Shown here one piece after another: positions 5,746-13,966 of a stretch of DNA of 14,158 nt; position 1 is the first letter of the stretch, and each line of letters starts with the position of its first letter. The DNA comes from Pelagophyceae sp. CCMP2097. Its lineage: Eukaryota; Sar; Pelagophyceae. Under the pieces are notes generated by a model. It searched no databases. It had not been told where the DNA came from and saw only the letters and a program-made list of their open reading frames with translations. Both the position numbers and the translations under genes were made by a program. The stretch is from contig MU657792.1 of NCBI GenBank assembly GCA_026770575.1, positions 4,126-18,283 on the forward strand. Direction: 5' to 3'.

Positions 5746-8325
5746 ATGTCTGTAAACTCAAATAGATCAGTATTGCGTCCTGTTATAAATTCGAATGAGG
5801 TCATCGAATACACGGGGGGGATTGGCATTGACGTCGCAAATAACGTAATTACAAACTTATTTAATAATATTGATACGTTTACTAAAACCGAAGTAATTAA
5901 TGAAATTGATGTGAAAATAGCAAATATTGGCCCTGTAAAAATCAATTCAGGAAGAGGCATAGAAATTGTTGATAACGTCGTTTCGTTAAATGAATCATTC
6001 ATTAGCAAAGACGAAATAGATTTAATATATTACCAAAAAAACGTTATTGATACTAAAATACTCGCAATTGACTCTACTCAACTCATACGAAATGAAATAG
6101 CCTTAATGAGTAATCGTCCCAACAGTGGAGTGAATTATTTTACGGAAACGAATTTATTAAGTACAAACGGACTGAGCGGAGTTCAGAAAATAAGTAACGG
6201 GTTTCAATTTAAAAACCAAGCGGGTTTAAATTCACATACAGTCAATTTCAGTAATGAATTCCTATTTTCAAATAACCCGTTGTCTACCGTTTCGGAAATT
6301 TCGTTAAATCCACAAATATTTCAGACTCGCGAGGAAACAACTGAAAATTTACAGATTATAAATGACGATATTAAAGTTGTTGACGAAAAGATCAATGGTA
6401 CAGTTATTCAAGTATCTCAGCAGAACCAACTCATCGCTAATAACTCGGCTGCTAGCGCTGAGAATTTACAGACCGCAATAAATATTGTTAACATTCAAAT
6501 CGATACAAATAAAACGGACAATAGTGTAGAAACGAATCGAGTAAACAATGATATAAATTCTTTAAATACTAAAATAAATACAGAAACAGATAATATAAAA
6601 AGTAACATTATTCCATTGCGCGCGTTAAAGACTGAATTAGTGGCATCACAAAACACTCTTTTAAACACAATTAGTATAGAGAAAACACGCGCAATAAACA
6701 AAGAGGCTACACTAACGACATTGATCAATGCTGAGCGAAATCGTGCGGTCGCTTCAGAAAATATTATAAGTGATTTATTGCCGAATGTTTATTCACCTGA
6801 AATTATTTTAACAGTAGAGTCGTTGCGTTTTGGGAACAATGGAAGCAGCACGGATTATACTTTAGACCCTGATTATGATTTTTTTGAGAATAATCCTGAG
6901 CGAATAAGAAGTACTCACACTAGTACGGATCCATTCTTTGAGAACATGATGTGGAGTGAAATAAAATTCCCAAATAATATAACTTTCGAATCGCAGATGA
7001 ATTCAAACCTCGGTTTCTTCACGGTTGGGTTATCAAGCGTCCCTGCAAATATTTGGATACGTGATAAGTCATTAACGATCGAAGAGAATGATTTACAATC
7101 CGAGCATGAGATTTTTCTTTTCACAGACAAGCATATGTACTCACCAAATCCGGATAAAGGTTTAGGTGAAAATACTCACATCAAACAGGATTTTGCTTTT
7201 GGTGGATCACGGAACATTTACCAAGCAAAATTGTTGGGCGGTAATATCGTATCAATCATAAAAGGTCGATCGCCGTTTACTCCATTGTTAGGAAGTAATA
7301 CACATCAGTCAGAATGGTATTATTTTTTATATATAAATGGTGGTGGGACTACATTCCAAACCAAATTCTTACAACCTGCCACCAATCAAACAAATTTAAT
7401 TGATTTAATTCAACAAAGTCAAAGACTTGCCTTGTACAATCAAGAGTCATTAAATATATCAACCAAAAACGAATTAAATGATGTCATTATACCCCAATTC
7501 ATAAAGAAAACAGAACTGATTGATTCAAGCACCATCCGTATCGGAAAAAATTCATCTGTAACCGGGGCAGATTCAATAGTATTTGGTCAGAATTCAATAA
7601 ATAATTTTAGCAATTCATCTATCATCGGCAACAATGTAACATCACAACGTGACAATTCGTTGTATTTATCTAACATTCGAGCATTACAGACAACTTCAAT
7701 ATTATTTTACAACAATGAAACAAAAGAAGTTTCTTTCGGAAATAGTACGCAAGTACAGAGCACTTCCGGAAATCAAGGAGAACAAGGTGAAAGAGGGGAG
7801 GTTGGTCCACAAGCTGAGCCCTATGACGTCGGACGGGGGTTATGGTTGATAGATAATATTTTTAGTATTACATCGGATTTTTTAAATGAAACTGAAATAT
7901 TATCAAAGTTCTTCACCAAGACGACTGTTGATGAAAAATTATCGGTTGTACAGAATCTGACATTTTCCCGTGGATTGAATCTAATCAATAAAGTGGTTTC
8001 AATAAAAGATGATTTTTTAGATCAAAACCAAATATCAAAATTGTATTTTAATAAGATTCAACTGGATTCGAGATTCGACTCATTACAGAATTATACATAT
8101 GGAAGGGGTCTAACAAAAAGCGACTCGAATTTAATATCAGTAGCATCGAACATTATTGACGAGAGTCAGATTGCAAATATTTATTTTAATAAGAACGAAA
8201 TAAATACACGAATTGATGGAATCCCACAATTCTCATTCGGTAGAGGACTGGTTAGATCAAACACGGATCTGATTAGTATAACCGGGGAATTCAATACCAA
8301 TTTAGAGAACGAACAAATTTATTAA
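5746..8325 (+). CDS. Modular spike/fiber protein (first uninterrupted part)
   Basis: An 859-residue frame read as a trimeric spike or receptor-binding fiber. In order: two copies of a roughly 45-residue GxGI/GRGI...V(I/V)...EID module (about 23-105); a cassette at 152-190 repeated later in the gene; a long Asn/Asp/Ile-rich coiled-coil-like region (about 197-345); a larger globular-looking region (about 350-560) rich in aromatic residues; a YadA-head-like stretch (about 594-632, short IGxNS/FGxNS repeats); a collagen-like stretch with five Gly at every third position (675-688); and four GRGL/SRGL modules beginning at residues 696, 741, 786 and 832. The TAA at 8323-8325 falls inside the fourth of these, exactly where the other modules have Phe or Tyr, so the natural gene almost certainly continued. 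It begins 37 bp after the major capsid gene. Confidence 0.8.
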   Translation: MSVNSNRSVLRPVINSNEVIEYTGGIGIDVANNVITNLFNNIDTFTKTEVINEIDVKIANIGPVKINSGRGIEIVDNVVSLNESFISKDEIDLIYYQKNVIDTKILAIDSTQLIRNEIALMSNRPNSGVNYFTETNLLSTNGLSGVQKISNGFQFKNQAGLNSHTVNFSNEFLFSNNPLSTVSEISLNPQIFQTREETTENLQIINDDIKVVDEKINGTVIQVSQQNQLIANNSAASAENLQTAINIVNIQIDTNKTDNSVETNRVNNDINSLNTKINTETDNIKSNIIPLRALKTELVASQNTLLNTISIEKTRAINKEATLTTLINAERNRAVASENIISDLLPNVYSPEIILTVESLRFGNNGSSTDYTLDPDYDFFENNPERIRSTHTSTDPFFENMMWSEIKFPNNITFESQMNSNLGFFTVGLSSVPANIWIRDKSLTIEENDLQSEHEIFLFTDKHMYSPNPDKGLGENTHIKQDFAFGGSRNIYQAKLLGGNIVSIIKGRSPFTPLLGSNTHQSEWYYFLYINGGGTTFQTKFLQPATNQTNLIDLIQQSQRLALYNQESLNISTKNELNDVIIPQFIKKTELIDSSTIRIGKNSSVTGADSIVFGQNSINNFSNSSIIGNNVTSQRDNSLYLSNIRALQTTSILFYNNETKEVSFGNSTQVQSTSGNQGEQGERGEVGPQAEPYDVGRGLWLIDNIFSITSDFLNETEILSKFFTKTTVDEKLSVVQNLTFSRGLNLINKVVSIKDDFLDQNQISKLYFNKIQLDSRFDSLQNYTYGRGLTKSDSNLISVASNIIDESQIANIYFNKNEINTRIDGIPQFSFGRGLVRSNTDLISITGEFNTNLENEQIY

Positions 8326-8520
8326 AGTAAATCTCAAATCAATACAAAATTAGCAACAAAAGCAAACGTGTTTTTCCGTATCAAGAGGCTTGACCTTCGT
8401 CAATAATGTTCTATCGTTGAAGTCCGATATATTAACTGACATAGAAATCAGCGAAAAATATTATGACAAACAAAGTAACGATACAAAAATTTCTCAAAAC
8501 AGTAATATATCACAAATTCG
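7831..8520 (+). repeat. Five tandem 45-47-residue fiber modules
   Basis: Modules start at 7831, 7966, 8101, 8239 and 8381, each opening with (G/S)RGL. They share a following I-S-(I/V/L) strand, an acidic D/E-rich turn, an (E/Q)I...(Y/F)(Y/F)-x-K core and a second helix-like stretch. Spacing is 135, 135, 138 and 142 bp, the last including one presumed extra base. Copies are well diverged at DNA level, so this is an old protein-level repeat of a fibrous shaft, with two further copies near the N-terminus of the gene. Confidence 0.75.
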
Positions 8521-9419
8521 CAATGAATTCGAGAGATCTGTGTCGAATTCAACAAGCGGGATTCGTTACGATACGGAAAATTCAACTCTTTCAATTAATT
8601 CATTAAATCAATTTATCCAAAAAAACGATGGATTTACTGTAAAAAATACCGCCGGGTTCGACTCTTATACAATGCGATTTTCATCCGATTTTTCGTTTAA
8701 TAATTCCGTTTCAGATCTGAGCCAGATTGCCTTAAATCCGGTTACTTTTTACAATCGAAGTCAAACACGCGACAAAATCATTGAGGAAATTGGTGGAATT
8801 GTCGGGAAGAATTCTATTTTAAATACTGTATGAAATTACTTCCTTAGAGATTCGAATGCATTCAAAATGATCGGGGATATGATTACAACTGTTGCTAAAT
8901 CTTCGATAAAAGCGTACCAGAATGGCATTGAGTTTCGAAGAGATACGTCAAGTATCGGAGCGTTCAACCTCTTTTTTGATACAGATTTTTTTAATATTTC
9001 AAATGGGACAAAGGACAATGTGCAAAACGTCACAATTTCAAAAAAAATAATTAGAAATTGTTTCCGTTGGAAGATGGGTAGTTTTGCGCGATTCAAACAA
9101 TAGAATGATTCTCACTGAATATGATGGAGAGAAACAGGGAAATAATTCTAATTTCAATGTAATTTGGAACGATAGGGGGTCGATCCAAGGGATTTCCAGA
9201 CAAAGGTTTGGCTTTGCAACTCCGATGAACTCAGATGACTATCGTGTATATTTTTCTCCAAGAAATTTTTCAATAGACTATCGACAGAATCAGATTATGT
9301 TATGTGATACTAAAACAAAATTTTACTTTGAGGTTGAAATGCAGAATTTCAACTTTGATTTTAATATGGACGTCGAAATAATCGTATATCAAATTGTTTT
9401 ATTTAAACTAAGTCTATAA
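8326..9419 (+). pseudogene. Broken C-terminal continuation of the fiber gene
   Basis: This stretch continues the fiber in pieces. Same-frame sequence after the TAA (8326-8370) finishes module four. A slip of one base at the five-T run 8371-8375 then moves to the frame of 8381-8833, which holds module five and a cassette (8630-8740) homologous to residues 152-190 of the first part. A TGA at 8831-8833 interrupts that same frame, which goes on to about 9050. A last shift between 9051 and 9083 leads into the C-terminal frame ending at the TAA at 9417-9419. With two one-base slips and the two stops read through, the full gene would be about 1,224 codons. The final part (VIWNDRGSIQGISRQRF onward) is presumably the tip domain. 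It overlaps the converging recombinase gene by 31 bp. Confidence 0.72.
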
Positions 9420-10105
9420 AACTTTTGTGACGTTTGCACTGAATGTTTCATGTTTTTTGCAAGTGCTTTCTGGAATTCAATACCATATTTTGGGGATATG
9501 GAAACATGAGCTTTTCTAATGTCATTGATTGTTATTTTCTTTTTAATTTTTTTTTTCATTATTTTTGTAACGTATTGATTCAATCGACCAGTTTCAGTAC
9601 TGAATAATAAGATTCTAGGAAAACAATCAATTGACATAGTTAGTAAAAATTTCCAACTGTTGTCGGGTTTAATTAGAATAGGTCCATAAATTTTGGAAGT
9701 CTTATGAGTGTTAATTATCAATATATTATCTTGTGAAGTATAGTAATTCATTTTGTCATCTACTGTTTTCGGATCGATGACAATGTCAGAAAGATCGTCT
9801 CGAAAAGCATTTTGTGTATATAAAGATAGAAGGATTGCCGCATCTAATAACTCTTTTTTGTTTTTGAGACTATATTCTACACAACTATACTGTGTCAAAG
9901 CAATTTCATTTAAAACAATTGACATTTTGGTCATTTCTTCTAGTGAGATGACGAGAGGCTCTTGTGTTTTATTTGCTTGTTTGATTATAGAGAGTTCATT
10001 CATTCCAACAAATAAATCCGAAATTATTTTTAATAATTTACTATATTGTTTTTCTAGTTTATGATGGCTTATGTATCTTGATAATACTGATATAAATAAT
10101 TTCAA
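9389..10105 (-). CDS. Tyrosine recombinase (integrase), catalytic part
   Basis: A 238-residue frame carrying the catalytic domain of a tyrosine recombinase, the integrase used by many PLVs for site-specific insertion. Visible catalytic residues: Arg102 in NAFRDDLSDI, Lys135 in THKTSKIYG, Arg197 in TINDIRKAHVS, His221 in MKHSVQTS and the nucleophile Tyr230 in QKFYRLSL, eight residues before the end. The position of the usual box II His is Asn194. The N-terminus formally begins at the ATG at 10105, but sequence in the neighbouring frame upstream matches a core-binding domain, so the catalytic part is only the C-terminal two-thirds of a roughly 376-residue enzyme starting at 10517. It converges on the fiber gene, overlapping its end by 31 bp. 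Confidence 0.8.
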   Translation of the reverse strand: MKLFISVLSRYISHHKLEKQYSKLLKIISDLFVGMNELSIIKQANKTQEPLVISLEEMTKMSIVLNEIALTQYSCVEYSLKNKKELLDAAILLSLYTQNAFRDDLSDIVIDPKTVDDKMNYYTSQDNILIINTHKTSKIYGPILIKPDNSWKFLLTMSIDCFPRILLFSTETGRLNQYVTKIMKKKIKKKITINDIRKAHVSISPKYGIEFQKALAKNMKHSVQTSQKFYRLSLNKTI

Positions 10106-10517
10106 AAGAGTTTTATTTTGAATATTTTCGAAATATTCGACATCAAGTTGATCAGAGGTAAAGTCAGTAATATTCTCGCGTTTTCTTTATCAAGAAGGCA
10201 ATTTAAGTAGCTTTTCTGTGTATTTTTATTTTCATAATAAAGTGGAATAAATTCAATTAAATCTTGTTTTTTTTAAAAATATTTACATATTCTACTTTTT
10301 TATTTATTATTTTGGACCGTCCAGTTGTCTGTCGCAGAATGTTCACAACTTCTTCTTCTTCTAACAGGTAACTGAGTCCGTTGCTTTCAATTGTCGATTG
10401 TTTTATTTTATTACAAATCTCTCCTGCCAGCATTCTATGAAGTTGTGAAATAATAGATTTTTGGCGTGTGTTATAGATTTTTGCGAACTGATATTTTATT
10501 TTGAAAGGGGTCGCCAT
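10106..10517 (-). CDS. Tyrosine recombinase N-terminal part, separated by two frame breaks
   Basis: From the ATG at 10517 (start MATPFKIKYQF) the frame runs to a stop at 10257. Adding one base to the eight-T run 10267-10274 keeps the frame open and brings in a QKSYLNCLLDK helix typical of core-binding (SAM-like) domains. A second one-base slip near 10165-10180 then joins the catalytic frame ending at 9389. Both corrections together give 1131 bases, 376 residues, a normal integrase length. The frame can be extended to 10631 and beyond, but that region reads better as the 3' end of the upstream zinc/DUF5710 gene plus a short AT-rich promoter. Functional as written is unlikely unless the breaks are sequence errors. 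Confidence 0.65.
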
Positions 10518-10576
10518 AATATACTTAATACAATATATTAATTCAGCCTTATATTGTGTTTTGTTTCCTTTATTTA

Positions 10577-11142
10577 TTAATAAAAAATTAACAAATAAAT
10601 AATTATTAAATTTGGAATTATTTGAAGTCATTGTGAACCATTGTTTTGTTCCATAAAAATCAAAGAGTGCACCCTTTTCTTTGGCTTCCTCTTTTCTTTT
10701 AAATGAAACCTTTAAATAAATTCGAATCGCTTCATTTTTTGAAGATTTTATGCATTTTTTACATAAAATATTACGAAGTGGTACGGGGCTGTTTTTTTTT
10801 GGACATTACATTCATTACAATTCACACAGTTTTTTTTAAATATGTTAAACACGTCAGTAGAAGGAATCGTTTCATGTTCTACGATTTTATCCAAACATGT
10901 ACTACCAATTACAAATGGACCACGATTACACATAAAAAAATTTGGTTTGCTTATTGCTTGACCACAAAGACATTTAAATGGTAATTTTTCGCGAGTCTGT
11001 TCATTTGAATTTAAAAACGCTCATCATATAATTGTGGTTGGCTATTGAGTTTATGTATGTCAATAAGCGAAGATTGTATGCTTTCTAGTTGAGTGAAGTT
11101 GTTTAATTGTTTAAAAAAACTATCAAGAAAATTAACACTCAT
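10577..11142 (-). CDS. Zinc-binding protein with C-terminal DUF5710-like domain, frame-broken
   Basis: Pieced together from three frames. ATG at 11142 gives a 43-residue helical leader (MSVNFLDSFFKQL...) ending at a TAA after a five-A run (11013-11017). The next frame carries CxC, C and C residues in FKCLCGQAISKPNFFMCNRG and IGSTCLDKI, then CVNCNEC. At the nine-T run 10792-10800 the reading moves again into a CKKC pair followed by IYLKVSFKRKEEAKEKGAL and a terminal KQWF. That last part matches the K-x-AK-x-xGA-x-(W/F)D...W(Y/F) pattern of DUF5710. One base more at each of the two runs joins all parts. A third slip at 10582-10587 would end the gene at 10577 (about 188 residues); otherwise the frame runs straight into the recombinase. 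Role probably nucleic-acid or protein binding; no catalytic motif is seen. Confidence 0.6.
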
Positions 11143-11169
11143 TTATATAATATAATATTATAATTACGT

Positions 11170-11177
11170 CTTAATCT
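11170..11177 (-). promoter_or_regulatory. AGATTAAG element upstream of the zinc/DUF5710 gene
   Basis: The octamer AGATTAAG on the minus strand lies 27 bp before the ATG at 11142, followed by a pure A/T stretch (taattataatattatatt). The same octamer precedes the primase and the AT-hook gene at similar distance, so it may be a promoter core for the right-hand gene block. Confidence 0.45.
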
Positions 11178-11182
11178 GTATT

Positions 11183-13071
11183 TTATTCTTCGTCCAAAAA
11201 ACCACATGTTTGGATTGTATCTGGTTTATCAATTTCTGGAATTTTAAACCATTCAAAAATTACTTTGTTCGTTGTTGTTTTGTCGTGTTGATATTTGTCT
11301 TTACAGTATTTTTTTTAAAATAAATGTTACTCATTATCCCTTCTATAAACTTGCCACATCCTAGAGCTCTCCTTTCAGATTTATTCATATTGCTCCAAAT
11401 TTCAGATGTTTTAAATTCTTCATAAATCTCTTTGATCTGAATGAATGTTTTCGTTGTTTCTTTTGGAACTTTTAAAACAGTTGTCACATTTTTATTTTTT
11501 TCTTGCAATTTATACTCAGATACAAACCATGTATACAATTCTGAGGTGGACTTTAAATAGTCGTCATTACGAAGTTTAATACTATCTGGTATGAACGTAT
11601 CGATATTAAAACCACTTTCTTTATATTTCGACCAATGTGATGCAACAATTTTAAATAAAGCGCATTTGTGGCTGTTTTTAAACTCCACAGCTTTGTAAGA
11701 TGTATTTACCAAAAAACAATGCTGGTCCTCATTCACGTCATCTATATTACTGACAAAGGTTGAATGAAAACCGATGTCTATCAATCGCGCTTGCATAGCG
11801 ACATTGCATTCTCCACCAAGACTCGGTTTCTGATTACATTCCATTATTAAAGTGCTTCTTATTTGAGTATTTGTACTATTTTTATTTAACAGTCGCGCTG
11901 AGATTTGACTATTACCAGTCAATTCTTTGATGGTCGACGAATTAAGGCAAGTGGCATGTTTCGAATGAGTATCAGGTTCTCGACAGAAAACACCCCGTTT
12001 AAAATTCATCTGAGCTAAAACGGGATTTGCACCATCTGATTTAATCGGCTGCATAAGGGCATTACTTGCCATTGTATATCCGTAATTGCCTAAGGTTTCA
12101 AGAAATAATTCATTTGTCAACGATTTTCCATTGCGTCCGCCACCGTTACATAAAACAAATTTTTCAAGGGTTAAAGATTGTAAACAAGTTGCAAGAATTG
12201 TCATATACAGGATTTTTTCATCAGGGACGTTGTGGAAAATCTCATTTAGAATTCTTTCAACAGTTTTTGTCTCTTCGTCGGTTGGTTCGCGCCAATCATA
12301 CCCCGTATTAATGCACATATAATCCAGTTTATTGGGGGTTACAAAATCGCATTTATCTAAATCAAACACTTTGTTATTAAATACTACTATATTCGAATTT
12401 AATTCAAACGTGGTATCTTTTTCAATTAATGATTTTATTGCTTTTGTTGTACAGTCGTTAATAAAAGACTCGCTTCCCAACTGTTTTAAAATCCCCCTTA
12501 ATATTTCATCTCGTCTTTTTAAATTTTCGTTGTCTGTCGAATAATTGTCGTCATCCGGATCAAGTGACTTGCGTTGGCTTGTTATTTGTTGCGATAATAG
12601 TAAAAACATATTTTTAAAGTCTTTTATAAATCGATTGCGTACATCAAACTCTGTTACTTTCCATGTTATGCCGTTACAGAATGAGTAAATTTCCTTAACC
12701 GTATAAATGAAATCGTGCCCAAAGATTGTATGGAAACACTCAGTGATATTTTGCGTGTTAAACATCGAATTCGCCTTTTCGATCAACAAACGTGAATCAT
12801 TTAATAACCATTTTAAATAACCTTTTTGATTAATGTCTTTTGCTATATTTTGTAGAACAAAGATAAAAAATTCTTTCGATTTTATAGAATCCCACATCGT
12901 GATTGCATTCATTTTATCAAATTGAATATTTAAAGAACAATATTCTAAAAATATATCAATGTTGTATCCATTACTCTTTAAAACAGAAGCAATTAAAAAG
13001 CAATTATCCCATGAGATAATTTTGATGTTATCTACTGTTTTATTTTGAATCACTTCAAACAAAAGTTTCAT
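11183..13071 (-). CDS. D5-type superfamily 3 helicase
   Basis: The replicative helicase. The uninterrupted frame spans 11260-13071 (603 residues). An N-terminal D5_N-like region covers roughly residues 80-290. The SF3 core shows Walker A GGGRNGKS at 310-317, motif B in KRGVFCREPD with Glu365, motif C (sensor 1) in LIMECNQKP with Asn413, and an arginine-rich RLIDIGF segment near 430. At the eight-T run 11309-11316 the frame switches. With one more base the protein would continue through an NKVIFEWF stretch to the TAA at 11183-11185, about 629 residues, instead of ending in a Lys/Thr-rich out-of-frame tail. Upstream the frame joins the primase ORF, which it overlaps by 17 bp, so primase and helicase are probably one fused protein in intact relatives. 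Confidence 0.93.
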
Positions 13072-13717
13072 GTATTTGTCTTTTTTCTTCTTCTAATGGT
13101 TTATTCGATTCATGAATAATTTGAATTGCTTCCGATTTCTTCTGTTTAATAATTGCTTTTTTATAATTTAATTCTTCTGTGAGATTTGTGTTATCTATTA
13201 TTTCGCTTGCAGCATTCATCATGAGTCCGTTTATGGGCGCGTAACTCCATTGTCCACATAACAACTCGACTCCAAAACCCGTTCCTTTTTTTGTATCTAA
13301 GAATCCGTAGCGTTGGAGTTTTGATTCGAACGTTTTCGCCGTTATCATAATGTGTTTGCCGTAACTTTTTGATGTTGAACAAAAATATGTAGTGTTTTTT
13401 AAGAGATCATTGTATTTTTGAGGGTAGTCTGGTACATCAATGTCAATATGATGGACCACCGAGGTATCCATCGCGATATGGAGGAGTTTATCGCTATATG
13501 TCGGATCTTTTAATAAAGACTGTCGTAATTTCAATGTAGTTTTTGTGATTTTTTTAAAATCATTACAGGTTGGAGTTTTAAAACTGTACGATTTGTGTTT
13601 AATTGGAAGGGGTAATTTTCTCGCTTTACCACTTTCGTTTTGTGTCATGTCGAGGTGAATTGGAAACCAATTCACGCTGTTGTTATCACACCATTCTATA
13701 ATTGTAGTTGAATCCAT
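13055..13717 (-). CDS. AEP-type primase (primase-polymerase) domain
   Basis: Archaeo-eukaryotic primase that would prime viral DNA synthesis. Counting from the ATG at 13717, motif I is HHIDIDVPDY with Asp92 and Asp94, motif II is SKSYGKHIMI (115-124) with His122, and motif III lies in GVELLCGQW (149-157), where the acidic residue is Glu151. The ORF ends 17 bp inside the helicase ORF. The junction is a six-T run (13081-13086); one base fewer would read straight through into the helicase, giving an 844-residue primase-helicase together with the C-terminal correction. The frame is open upstream to 13966, but the AT-rich stretch, TATA-like tatataaag and the AGATTAAG octamer before 13717 favour a start there. 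AEP-SF3 fusions are standard in PLVs and some virophages. Confidence 0.85.
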   Translation of the reverse strand: MDSTTIIEWCDNNSVNWFPIHLDMTQNESGKARKLPLPIKHKSYSFKTPTCNDFKKITKTTLKLRQSLLKDPTYSDKLLHIAMDTSVVHHIDIDVPDYPQKYNDLLKNTTYFCSTSKSYGKHIMITAKTFESKLQRYGFLDTKKGTGFGVELLCGQWSYAPINGLMMNAASEIIDNTNLTEELNYKKAIIKQKKSEAIQIIHESNKPLEEEKRQIHETFV

Positions 13718-13738
13718 ATTGTATGTAATATAATAATA

Positions 13739-13746
13739 CTTAATCT
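13739..13746 (-). promoter_or_regulatory. AGATTAAG element upstream of the primase
   Basis: AGATTAAG on the minus strand, 21 bp before the primase ATG at 13717 and directly preceded by a tatataa box. Its presence here supports the downstream ATG rather than the longer in-frame start at 13966. Confidence 0.45.
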
Positions 13747-13778
13747 TTATATACCTTTTTATACAGGCTTCATTTTTA

Positions 13779-13966
13779 TCAAAAATCAAGAAAATAATTT
13801 TTGATATTATATTTTTTATTCGGTAATTTTTGCGATAAAATTTAACTGCTTCTTGAACCTTTAAGTAGGCTTTTGCATTGCTTTTGGATTTTACAGATTT
13901 CTTGGCTTCCAACGAAGTACGTGGACGTCCTACTTTCCTCTTTTCAATTTTTTCAACCATCTCCAT
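13779..13966 (-). CDS. Small AT-hook protein
   Basis: The ATG at 13966 begins a Lys/Arg-rich protein with an AT-hook core (KRKVGRPR, residues 9-16), followed by a basic helical stretch (SKSNAKAYLKVQEAVKFYRK). As written the frame runs on, without a stop, into the primase. One more base at the A run around residue 53 would end the gene at a TGA at 13779-13781 (about 62 residues), leaving a 61-bp promoter before the primase ATG. A separate AGATTAAG element precedes this gene, so a separate transcription unit is likely. Basic GRPR-type small proteins occur in algal large DNA viruses and PLVs. Minor-groove DNA binding is expected from the AT-hook; anything beyond that is unknown. Confidence 0.5.

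Noticed and set aside
10703..10984. Plus-strand ORF of 93 residues
   Set aside because: Antisense to the Cys-rich zinc-binding frame, whose motifs are specific; the plus frame is a Phe/Thr/Lys-rich shadow without recognisable features.
12066..12544. Three plus-strand ORFs of 70-81 residues
   Set aside because: They lie entirely antisense to the helicase core and have no own promoter-like spacing.
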